From contig DEFJ01000012.1 of NCBI GenBank assembly GCA_002350725.1, positions 1 to 17,524 of the forward strand: a stretch of 17,524 bases of DNA, given 5' to 3'. The DNA comes from Cyanobacteria bacterium UBA2855. GTDB taxonomy: Bacteria; Cyanobacteriota; Vampirovibrionia; Gastranaerophilales; Gastranaerophilaceae. Below are positions 6,896 through 14,455 of this stretch, one piece after another. Numbering within the stretch: the first letter of the stretch is position 1; each line of letters starts with the position of its first letter. Below the pieces are notes generated by a model. That model was not told the origin of the DNA. It made no database searches and saw nothing but the letters and a program-made list of their open reading frames with translations. A program made the position numbers and the translations under genes.

Positions 6896-9694
6896 ATGTC
6901 AGGAATAGAAAATTTTAAGCAAAACAGCTTACAAAACGGAAATTTATTCGATAAAAATAAGCAATGGATGATGCCTGCAGCAACAGAGCCTCAACCTGCT
7001 GCACCGGCACAGGCTGCTCCAACTCAGGCAGTAGCAACACCGCCGGCAGCACAAAATGTTAAAGCTCAACCCCAACTTAAAAATCAAACGATTAGGGATG
7101 AGTTTGTAAAAATCAAAAAAGATAACGGGTTATTCCGTAAATTTTATAATTTCTTAAAAAACAGCACAGGTTTTGGACTTGGCTCTAAGGCAATTGAAGC
7201 TCAAATAGATAAGTTTGAACAAGGTCAAGTGAGCGAAGATGATGTTCGCAAAAACATTAAACAATACCAAATATCACAAGAAAACGCACTCCAAACAGGC
7301 GGAGACATTGCTGCTGCGGCAGTCACGGTTGGCGGATTTTATAAAATGAAGAATTTTGCTGCCAAAAATAATGCGCGCATTGAATTAAACGCATACAACA
7401 AATTTTTAAGATTTGGACAAGAATTTTTAGAAGAAGCTATTAATTCATACGGCAGAAAGCATGGAAAAGAAACAAATATTGATATTAAAAAAGCTCTTAC
7501 AATGACAAACAAAAAATTCTATGCGATTACGCTTCCTCTCCTTGCACTTGCCGGCGGTTTCACAAAATTATACTTCAATAAATTTGAAAGAATAGGCTCA
7601 AAAGAATATAAAGCAGATAAACACGGCAAAACTAAAGCCGAATATAAACAAGAAAAGAAAATACTCAAAAAGCAAAAACGTGCATCTAATTGGAAAGCCT
7701 TTTGGACAGGCGCAGTTAGCGGTCTGATGGCTCCTGTAACATTCTTAGCAGGAGGGATCGCAGGTGTGCCGATATTTGTAGCAAGCACATTAGGCATAAA
7801 ATACGCAACAAACAAACATGAAGATAAAAAATCACTGGCAGGATTTGTAAAATCGTTTGCAGATAACGGAGTAATGAATACTGCAGAAGTAGCATTACTT
7901 GCTATCCCATCATTAAGAAAAGCAAATTACAGCAAAGTATTAGGTGAAAATCTTGAAAAACTAAAAACTAAATTTAAGGATGTAAAACTTCATAATCCTG
8001 AAGTAGGAGAAACAAAAACCGCTTATCAAGAACTTGAAGATATGATGCTTACAAATCCTAAAATTAAAGATATTATTGACCATTCATATTATTCAAATAT
8101 GGAAGAGACTGTTACAAAACTAATAGATGAAAATATCTTTGCGGCTAAATTCTTACAAATAAAAAATAATAATTTGTTGGGAACAAAAAATAAATATGCC
8201 GGACTTACTGATGCTCTAAAATCAAGCTGTCCTGCAACAAGAACAATGGACGAAGCTCAAGAGTTTATCAACGGTAAATTCCCTGGAGAAAATTACGTAG
8301 TATCCAAATGCTTAGGCGTAGGTACAATTGCAGAAACATACTTAGCAAAAGGTAAAGACGGCAAAGAAGTTTGTATTAAAATTCTGAAAAAAGGTATGGA
8401 TGCAGCTAAAATACAACGAGATAAAGAAAAATTCATCGCAATGGTCAAGAACGGTGTCGCAGACGATATGTTGACAGAAGACCAAAAATATTTAATAAAG
8501 AATATCGAAAATCTTGCAGACGGTATATCAAAAGAAGTAGACTTCGTCCACGAAATGAATGCGGCAAACGAACTTAGAAAATACACAAGTGCAGCTCACG
8601 TTGTAAAACCGATTAAAGCTGTAGACGGCGCATACATAATGGAAAAAGCTGACGGTATAAGTGTTAAAACTCTTGTAGAATACTATAATTGTAAAGCCAG
8701 ACTGACAGAATTAGGCAGCAATCGTTTTAAAGGTGATGAATGGGCTGAAACTCAAAGGAGCGCAATAATAGCAAAAATGGATGAAATAAAAGCTAAATCT
8801 CCGGATTTTGAGGATTTTGACTTAGATACAAAACAGATTAAAAAATTATTAAATCAATATATGCTTGTTACAACAGAACAATTTAACAAGGTAAACAAAG
8901 GCGAAAAAGTTATTCACGCAGACATTCACCCTGAAAACATCTTTGTTAACTTAAATGCACTTAAAACAGGAAAGGGTAAACTATTTACACTTATAGACAC
9001 CGGTAACACCATAAAAATGTCAAAAGAAGAGGCAAAACATTCTCTAAAACTTATTGCTCTGATTAAAAACGGAAACACAAAAGACTTGACAGATGTTGTA
9101 TTAGAAGGAGCAGTGCTGCCTGAAGGATTATCTAAAGCAGATGCTACAAAACTGATAGGGGATGACCTAAAAGACATATTCTTCAATAATTCAACAAAAA
9201 TCGATAAGATGGATATCGACTCTTTCTATGCCCTATCTGACAGGCTTTTGAGAAATTACGGAATCATTCCTAATAACACTCAATTAAACTTAGTTAAAGC
9301 AAAAACTTCTTCAAACAATTCGTATGAGGGATTGAGAAACTCGTTCTTTAAAGATAAATATACTAAAAAATTTACAGATCTTGATGATATGTTAGCGGAA
9401 GATAGGGCGGCAGGCAAGAAGTCAAGCACCGCAACAGGATGGGAAGCTACAAGAACCCTCGGAGCTGCCGGAAAAGATTTTGCAGCACTGGCTTTAAGAA
9501 AAGAACTCTATGTCTGGTTTAGAGAAACGATGAACCTGTTCAATATGTCACCTAAAGAAGCATGGAATTTTATCAGGAACAAAAATATGCTAAAAACAAA
9601 CAGCGAAGACTATTTGACATACAAATTCAAGCAGGATATGCCGGGACCAAACGACGGGAAAGACATGTTTGGCGGAATGTTCGGTGCTGAATAA
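6896..9694 (+). CDS. ABC1/UbiB-like atypical kinase with membrane anchor (932 aa)
   Basis: Residues 1-60 are Pro/Ala/Gln-rich and likely disordered. Hydrophobic segments at about 136-150, 208-225 and 270-300 suggest membrane attachment. The kinase-like core spans about 465-790. It has a loop LGVGTIAETYLAK (473-485), the ATP Lys in VCIKIL (K495), a UbiB-type helix VDFVHEMNAANELRK (548-562, likely salt-bridge Glu553), the catalytic loop HADIHPENIFV (674-684; Asp676, Asn681) and a DFG equivalent LIDTGN (Asp701). ABC1/UbiB proteins support quinone or lipid metabolism, and the canonical loop HADPHPGN is close to this one. I do not see the family's KxGQ motif, and the protein is much longer than UbiB (~545 aa), so the substrate is unknown. 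AGGGGAAA precedes the ATG. The gene stands alone; the next feature is an RNA gene. Confidence 0.8.
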   Translation: MSGIENFKQNSLQNGNLFDKNKQWMMPAATEPQPAAPAQAAPTQAVATPPAAQNVKAQPQLKNQTIRDEFVKIKKDNGLFRKFYNFLKNSTGFGLGSKAIEAQIDKFEQGQVSEDDVRKNIKQYQISQENALQTGGDIAAAAVTVGGFYKMKNFAAKNNARIELNAYNKFLRFGQEFLEEAINSYGRKHGKETNIDIKKALTMTNKKFYAITLPLLALAGGFTKLYFNKFERIGSKEYKADKHGKTKAEYKQEKKILKKQKRASNWKAFWTGAVSGLMAPVTFLAGGIAGVPIFVASTLGIKYATNKHEDKKSLAGFVKSFADNGVMNTAEVALLAIPSLRKANYSKVLGENLEKLKTKFKDVKLHNPEVGETKTAYQELEDMMLTNPKIKDIIDHSYYSNMEETVTKLIDENIFAAKFLQIKNNNLLGTKNKYAGLTDALKSSCPATRTMDEAQEFINGKFPGENYVVSKCLGVGTIAETYLAKGKDGKEVCIKILKKGMDAAKIQRDKEKFIAMVKNGVADDMLTEDQKYLIKNIENLADGISKEVDFVHEMNAANELRKYTSAAHVVKPIKAVDGAYIMEKADGISVKTLVEYYNCKARLTELGSNRFKGDEWAETQRSAIIAKMDEIKAKSPDFEDFDLDTKQIKKLLNQYMLVTTEQFNKVNKGEKVIHADIHPENIFVNLNALKTGKGKLFTLIDTGNTIKMSKEEAKHSLKLIALIKNGNTKDLTDVVLEGAVLPEGLSKADATKLIGDDLKDIFFNNSTKIDKMDIDSFYALSDRLLRNYGIIPNNTQLNLVKAKTSSNNSYEGLRNSFFKDKYTKKFTDLDDMLAEDRAAGKKSSTATGWEATRTLGAAGKDFAALALRKELYVWFRETMNLFNMSPKEAWNFIRNKNMLKTNSEDYLTYKFKQDMPGPNDGKDMFGGMFGAE

Positions 9695-9766
9695 CCACGA
9701 CTGATAACTGACTTTCTCTGCCAATATTTTCACAACAAAGCTATTTGCATATTGACTTTACAGGTA

Positions 9767-9795
9767 TTGAATTTAATTAAAAAACCTGATATACT
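9767..9795 (+). promoter_or_regulatory. Promoter of the structured RNA
   Basis: TTGAAT (9767-9772), 17 bp, then TATACT (9790-9795). The predicted start at 9802 coincides with the 5' end of the closing stem. The palindromic ATTTAATTAAA overlaps the spacer (9771-9781). Confidence 0.75.
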
Positions 9796-9801
9796 AATAT
9801 T

Positions 9802-9978
9802 GCTCTATGGGGTGTTCAATTTTGTTCCTACATTTAATTAAATAGGGAGAGTTGACTCTTCAAAGGTCGTGAAGTATACCCGCCAATAGAAATATTGCCA
9901 GCAGGAAACGGATAGACCAAGGCGCTCACCCACCTGCGAGCCTAGCAGGTAACAAAATCACACTCCGTGGAGCTTTTT
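9802..9978 (+). ncRNA. ssrS: Structured ~177-nt RNA, probably 6S RNA
   Basis: A 13-bp closing stem (9803-9815 with 9960-9972, including G-U pairs) brings the ends together. After a small internal loop, an 8-bp stem pairs ATTTTGTT (9819-9826) with AACAAAAT (9951-9958). A central open region then carries one local hairpin on each side: CCTA..TAGG (9827-9846) and ACCTGC..GCAGGT (9932-9950). Alternatively GGGAGAG (9845-9851) can pair with CTCACCC (9925-9931). An apical hairpin has the tetraloop GAAA (9884-9897). The 3' end is CTTTTT (9973-9978). A rod with closing stem, central bubble and ~180-nt length is the 6S layout, which binds sigma-70 RNA polymerase in stationary phase. The identity is inferred from architecture; a leader or attenuator of the downstream gene (21 nt away) is the alternative. 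Confidence 0.65.
9852..9880 (+). promoter_or_regulatory. Promoter-like pair inside the RNA gene
   Basis: TTGACT (9852-9857), 17 bp, then TATACC (9875-9880). Only 21 nt separate the RNA's 3' T-tract from the next ATG, so this is a candidate for independent transcription of the Tad-like genes, with a start near 9887. It may also be coincidence. Confidence 0.4.
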
Positions 9979-9999
9979 AAGAGTTAGAAGAGGGATATA

Positions 10000-11196
10000 A
10001 TGGCTGAGAAGATATCTGTAATAATTGTTTCTCAAAACGACAGATTAAGAGAATTAATAGGAATGTTTCTTAACGAGTATGAGAACGAATTTAATATCAT
10101 TGACGGCGTTAGTTTATCCTCCGATTTTAACTATTTGATTGACAAAAACGACAGAGCCATATTTTTTATTGAAAGCACAGACGATAGCACCGAATACATA
10201 AAAAATATTTACGACAACTTTTCAAACAGCAAAATTGTAATTATAAAAGAAAACCCTGATGTAACATTTATTGTAAACGCTATTAAAGCAGGGGCAAAAG
10301 AGATTTTGGGATACCCGATTATAAAATCGGAATTTACCGCTATTCTTGAAAAAATAAAACTCCAATTTAGCGGGGAATACAAAAACCAAGATAAATGCAA
10401 AATGATTACGGTATTCTCAAACAAAGGCGGAATAGGAAAAACATCTATTGCATCAAATTTAGCATACGAGCTTGCTCAAACTACAAAAGAAAATGTTGCA
10501 TTAATTGATTTGAATTTTCAATTCGGCGATATTACGGCATTTATGGACTTGCAGCCGTCTTTTGATATTTCCTATATGTTTGACAACTTAAACCTTTTAA
10601 ATAACGATTTTCTTTTGAGTACAATGGAAAAATATAAAGATACAAGCTTGTATGTGCTTGCAGATTCGCCGTATTTTAAACCCTCAAAGAAAATTACGAC
10701 AAAACAAGTAACGAAGTTTTTTGAAGCATTAAAAAAATGCTTTTCATACATCGTCGTTGACACAGACAACACCTTTGATGAAAAAACTATTACCACCCTT
10801 GATTTGTCGGATATTATTTTTCTCGTAACCATAGTTAACTTGCCGGCACTAAGGAATTGCCAAAGATGCTTAGGGTTATTCGAGAAATTGGGTTATGACT
10901 CAAAGAAAACGCAAATTTTAATAAACCGCTACATGGAAAATGACGAAATTACCGCACCTGATGTTGAAAATCTGCTGAAGAAAAAAGTGTACTGGAAAGT
11001 TCCTAACAACTACTTTGCTCTAATGGCATCAATAAATAAAGGGATATTGGTAACTGAAAATAATCCTACATCAAATGTTGCCGAAAGTTATAAGGGATTG
11101 GCTCTTCAAGTATCAGACAGCGTATTTCGTAATAATTTAATCAAGAAATTTTCTCCGGAAGACGGAAGAAGAGTTAATAAAATTTTGGAGATATAA
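10000..11196 (+). CDS. TadZ/CpaE-like protein: degenerate receiver plus MinD/ParA-type ATPase
   Basis: In Tad/Flp pilus systems, TadZ/CpaE proteins mark the cell site where the secretion machine assembles. Residues 1-120 have a response-regulator-like fold pattern (VIIVSQNDRLRELIGMFL, later AIKAGAKEILGYP). The expected phospho-Asp position in AIFFIEST is Glu (E58), so phosphorylation is unlikely. Residues 134-380 form a SIMIBI ATPase with the deviant Walker A KGGIGKT (142-148; Lys142 and Lys147 kept), Walker A' LID (Asp170), and VVDTDN (Asp254) as Walker B. No membrane segment is seen. The ATG has GAAGAGGG upstream. The stop is 2 nt before the GTG of the CpaF-like gene, a tight operon. No pilin, TadB/C or secretin gene is in the window. 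Confidence 0.85.
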   Translation: MAEKISVIIVSQNDRLRELIGMFLNEYENEFNIIDGVSLSSDFNYLIDKNDRAIFFIESTDDSTEYIKNIYDNFSNSKIVIIKENPDVTFIVNAIKAGAKEILGYPIIKSEFTAILEKIKLQFSGEYKNQDKCKMITVFSNKGGIGKTSIASNLAYELAQTTKENVALIDLNFQFGDITAFMDLQPSFDISYMFDNLNLLNNDFLLSTMEKYKDTSLYVLADSPYFKPSKKITTKQVTKFFEALKKCFSYIVVDTDNTFDEKTITTLDLSDIIFLVTIVNLPALRNCQRCLGLFEKLGYDSKKTQILINRYMENDEITAPDVENLLKKKVYWKVPNNYFALMASINKGILVTENNPTSNVAESYKGLALQVSDSVFRNNLIKKFSPEDGRRVNKILEI

Positions 11197-11198
11197 AA

Positions 11199-12524
11199 GT
11201 GACATTAAGCGAAAGATTAAAAAAATTTGATATGTTTCCAAATGACGGGGATGAATTTGGAGAATATGTTTCTCCCGAATTGGTATCTCTTTGCGAAGAT
11301 TTAACAAAATCATTATCAAAAAAAATTGCAACTATCCCAATATGGTTTGATTACACAGAAGAAGAACAAAAAAATCTTATTCAAAATTTTTTAAATACAA
11401 AATTGAATGAACAGTTTTCTGAAATAAAACTTACAACAATAGAAAAAGACCGCATTACAAACATGTTTTTCAATAACATATACGGTTTCGGCTCTTTAGA
11501 TTTTTTACTTGCAAGAAAAGATATATCAAAAATCCTTGTAAATTCACCTGATGACATATTTATAGAAACTAACGGAGAAATTGAAAAAACAGATGTTGTA
11601 ATTGACTCAAAACAGTTTGATTCACTTGTTCTAAGACTGTTTGAAATATCAGGAAAGACCTCTCCTGTTTTGACATTTAGGTTAAACAACCTTCTTATAA
11701 CAATTATAAGAGAACCCGTTTGTGAAACAAAATTAATCTTGAAAAAAGTTAAAGATGCTAATTTTAATTTGGAATATTTTGAAAGAAGAGAAATTATAAA
11801 CAATGAAATTTTGGAGTTTATAAAAAGTATAATTCCTCTTAATAAAAAAATAATAATATCTGCACCTGCGCAATGCGGGAAAACATCTTTTCTAAACGCA
11901 TTAATTCAAGAAATACCGGAAAATAATCGTGCTATTTTATTTGAAGAAGGAGCTCTGATAAATACTAACAGAAGCGGGATTTTAAGGTTTGATATAGAAG
12001 ATTTAACAGAAAGAGAACAGCAAAACCTTATAAATGCAGCACTCTATTATAAACCTGACTACATATTCTCTGATATAAACAGTATCGGATTTAACATAGA
12101 ACTGTCCGATTTAATATCCGAAAATTGTGCATTTTTCTCAACCGTACGAGCTAAAACTGTTAATGAAGTTATCAGTTTTTATACTTCTCTTTTAGTTTCA
12201 AGACTAAAATGTACGGAAAAGCTTGCCAAAAGGCAATTTGCAAAAGAGTACGACTACATAATTCAACTTGAACAAAACAACGAAGATTTTATTATTAAAA
12301 GTATAGTAGAAATTACAGCAAATAAAGTCGGAACACCTGCGTTGAGAGAATGTTTATCGTATAAATCCGGCAAATATAAATATAATTTCGAGCATTACGA
12401 CACAAATGATGATGAGATTTCACCGGAAGACACCCCCCCAAAAAGCGATGAGAGCAACACTACATCTATAGATGTAGCCGACGTTCGCAGAAAATTAAAA
12501 TTCAGCAACCGATTTAGCAAATAA
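11199..12524 (+). CDS. Divergent CpaF/TadA-like secretion ATPase (hallmark residues altered)
   Basis: The CpaF layout is clear: IYGFGSLDFLLARKDISKIL (94-113) matches the GxGPLexLLxDxxVxEIxVN start of the core. The Walker A position SAPAQCGKTSF (221-231) keeps GKT but lost the usual first Gly. FEEG (248-251) stands at the acidic box. Walker B reads YIFSDI (288-293), where CpaF has xIxVGEV, so Glu is replaced by Asp. The His-box TIHA is TVRA (315-318), with Arg for His. Such ATPases form hexamers that drive pilus assembly, but here turnover may be weak or lost. The C-terminal ~40 residues are Asp/Glu/Ser/Pro-rich and disordered. The GTG start at 11199 has GGAG at 11187-11190, 8 nt away. The gene is coupled to the TadZ-like gene upstream. 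Confidence 0.8.
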   Translation: MTLSERLKKFDMFPNDGDEFGEYVSPELVSLCEDLTKSLSKKIATIPIWFDYTEEEQKNLIQNFLNTKLNEQFSEIKLTTIEKDRITNMFFNNIYGFGSLDFLLARKDISKILVNSPDDIFIETNGEIEKTDVVIDSKQFDSLVLRLFEISGKTSPVLTFRLNNLLITIIREPVCETKLILKKVKDANFNLEYFERREIINNEILEFIKSIIPLNKKIIISAPAQCGKTSFLNALIQEIPENNRAILFEEGALINTNRSGILRFDIEDLTEREQQNLINAALYYKPDYIFSDINSIGFNIELSDLISENCAFFSTVRAKTVNEVISFYTSLLVSRLKCTEKLAKRQFAKEYDYIIQLEQNNEDFIIKSIVEITANKVGTPALRECLSYKSGKYKYNFEHYDTNDDEISPEDTPPKSDESNTTSIDVADVRRKLKFSNRFSK

Positions 12525-12540
12525 ATTTAAGTATCTCATA

Positions 12541-12569
12541 TAGACACAACAAAACTTTCACGCTATAAT
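12541..12569 (+). promoter_or_regulatory. Promoter of the PP-loop/S11 fusion gene
   Basis: TAGACA (12541-12546), 17 bp, then TATAAT (12564-12569). The predicted start near 12576 falls on the AGGAG ribosome binding site, giving a leader of about 14 nt. The gene can thus be expressed apart from the Tad-like pair. Confidence 0.7.
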
Positions 12570-12589
12570 TTATATAGGAGAGCTTGGTT

Positions 12590-14455
12590 ATGATTACAAT
12601 TGGTATTCCTAAAATCACAAAGAAAAACAAACGTGCACGTTTATCTTGTGAAATCGAAATGAATAACGAGATAAAAGAATTATGGTTTGAGGTAGAAGAT
12701 AAATATGCCGGCTATCTCGTAAAAGACCGCTGTGACGCCTTTTTAATAGCACTTTTGCCAATTGCAATGAGAAATCAAAAAGATTTATACTGTATAGCTC
12801 CCGTATCCGAAGAGTTGCTAATGAATTTAAGAACTCAACTAATTCCGGCATTAGCAAAAAACGGTTCAAATTTATATAAAACGAGAATATCAGTAGATGA
12901 AATTAAAAAACCAATAGGGAATGGCGGTGCTGTAGGTACTGGACTTTCAAGAGGCATAAATTCTATGCACGTGCTCTCTAATTTTATCGATTCCGAATAT
13001 AAAACTCTTGATGTAACACATTTATTAATTAATGACATTGGAGCTTACGACTTAACAGGATATAGTGAAGGCGGGAAAGATGCAGAGGAAATAAAACAGA
13101 ATTGCATCAATGAATCCCGAAAACTCGCTGAAGAATTAGATTTAGATTGTTTAACAATAACTTCGAATCTTGTAAAGGATTTCCCGTCAAAATACTCTCT
13201 CGATCACATATTTAACAATTTGTTTCCGGTCTTTGGACTACAAAAAATGTTTAAAATGTATTATTACGCATCTTCAGGGATTCCCTATGAAAAATTTTCA
13301 TTAGAAAACTGTGACCGTTCGGATTGCGCAAATTATGAGCTACTAATCACTTCAGCCCTAAGTACATCAAATCTCAGGATAATACTTGAGGGAGGCGAAA
13401 AAGACCGTCTGGAAAAAACCGCCGATATAGTCCACTATTCTCTGGCACAAAAATATTTGCACGTATGTTTAACCGATTCAAAGAATTGTAACACTTGCCG
13501 AAAATGTATGCGAACATTATTATCACTGGATGCTTTGGGCAGATTAGACTATTTTTCTCAAGTTTTCGATACAGACTATTATAAGAAAAACAGAAAAACA
13601 TATATTTCTTTTTTGGAAAAAAGCCATCAACAAGGAGATAAAATCTCTGAACCGATATACCAAATATTCAAACAAAAGGGACTGCTGCCAAACAGCGCTC
13701 CGGAAATAACAGAAGAAAATATTAATTTTGATGCAAACATAAATACATCCTCTCTAATTATTAAAAATCATACCTCAGGCAAAATTCTAATGAAAAAGCA
13801 ACCGAATGAAATATTTCCTGCAGTTGGTGTGGCCAAAATTATGACTGCACTAATCGCCCTTGAAAGCGGTAAAACTCAATTGGCTATAAATTTACCGGAA
13901 AGCTTTCTTGAGGGAATTTCAAAAGCAACTGTATACGATATTGTTAATGTCCTTATGATTTCGAGAAGCAATGATGCAGCAAATATTATTGCAGAAGCTG
14001 TCGCCGGCTCAATCGAAGATTTTGTTAAATTAATGAACGAAAAAAGCAAAGAATTAAAACTTAAAAACACTAACTTTGAATTACCGACAGGACTCGGTTC
14101 AAACAGCCAAACAACCGCAGAAGACACAGTTAAATTAATGGAATATTCATTTAAAAATCCTCATTTTTGTAAAATATATAAAACATTGTCATACACTATA
14201 ACTTCAAATGATTCGACAAAGACAATAAACACAGTAACACCACTATTAATGCCAAAAAGCAAGTATTATGTACCTGAATGCATTGCCGCAAAAGTCGGGT
14301 CAATAGGTAAATTTGGCAACGTTATAGCTGTTGCGGAAAAAAATGCTAACGTATATCTGGCAGTTCTCCTTGGAATAAAAGAAGAAGACAAAACGCAAAA
14401 CAAATTCAAAGATGCTAAAGCATTACTTGATGCCGCGATGAACCCTTATCTTTAA
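12590..14455 (+). CDS. Fusion of PP-loop-like domain and inactive D-Ala-D-Ala carboxypeptidase (S11) domain
   Basis: 621 aa. Residues ~1-345 resemble an adenine nucleotide alpha-hydrolase (PP-loop) family: GTGLSRGINS (116-125) stands where SGGxDS is expected, followed by THLLINDIGA. A Cys cluster C293, C300, C303, C306 with CRKCMRTLLSL probably binds zinc. Residues ~370-621 follow peptidase S11 (FPAVGVAKIMTALIALESG, SNDAANIIAEAVAGS, NFELPTGLGSNSQTTAED), but all three motifs are altered. SxxK is GVAK (Ser replaced by Gly413; Lys416 kept), SxN reads RSN (459-461), and KTG is KVG (568-570). DD-peptidase activity is therefore unlikely. No signal peptide precedes either part. A TTG at 12584 is in frame but only 3 nt from AGGAG (12576-12580); the ATG at 12590 is 9 nt away and preferred. 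Its stop overlaps the convergent lysozyme stop. Confidence 0.8.
   Translation: MITIGIPKITKKNKRARLSCEIEMNNEIKELWFEVEDKYAGYLVKDRCDAFLIALLPIAMRNQKDLYCIAPVSEELLMNLRTQLIPALAKNGSNLYKTRISVDEIKKPIGNGGAVGTGLSRGINSMHVLSNFIDSEYKTLDVTHLLINDIGAYDLTGYSEGGKDAEEIKQNCINESRKLAEELDLDCLTITSNLVKDFPSKYSLDHIFNNLFPVFGLQKMFKMYYYASSGIPYEKFSLENCDRSDCANYELLITSALSTSNLRIILEGGEKDRLEKTADIVHYSLAQKYLHVCLTDSKNCNTCRKCMRTLLSLDALGRLDYFSQVFDTDYYKKNRKTYISFLEKSHQQGDKISEPIYQIFKQKGLLPNSAPEITEENINFDANINTSSLIIKNHTSGKILMKKQPNEIFPAVGVAKIMTALIALESGKTQLAINLPESFLEGISKATVYDIVNVLMISRSNDAANIIAEAVAGSIEDFVKLMNEKSKELKLKNTNFELPTGLGSNSQTTAEDTVKLMEYSFKNPHFCKIYKTLSYTITSNDSTKTINTVTPLLMPKSKYYVPECIAAKVGSIGKFGNVIAVAEKNANVYLAVLLGIKEEDKTQNKFKDAKALLDAAMNPYL

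Noticed and set aside
10000..12524. Type IV secretion, conjugation or plasmid-partition interpretation of the ParA-like and CpaF-like genes
   Set aside because: The degenerate receiver on the ParA-like protein and the CpaF-type N-terminal motif indicate Tad family members. There is no ParB, relaxase, VirB/D4 or origin nearby.
12584..12586. TTG as the start of the PP-loop/S11 fusion gene
   Set aside because: It lies 3 nt from AGGAG, too close to be used. The ATG at 12590 has a 9-nt gap.
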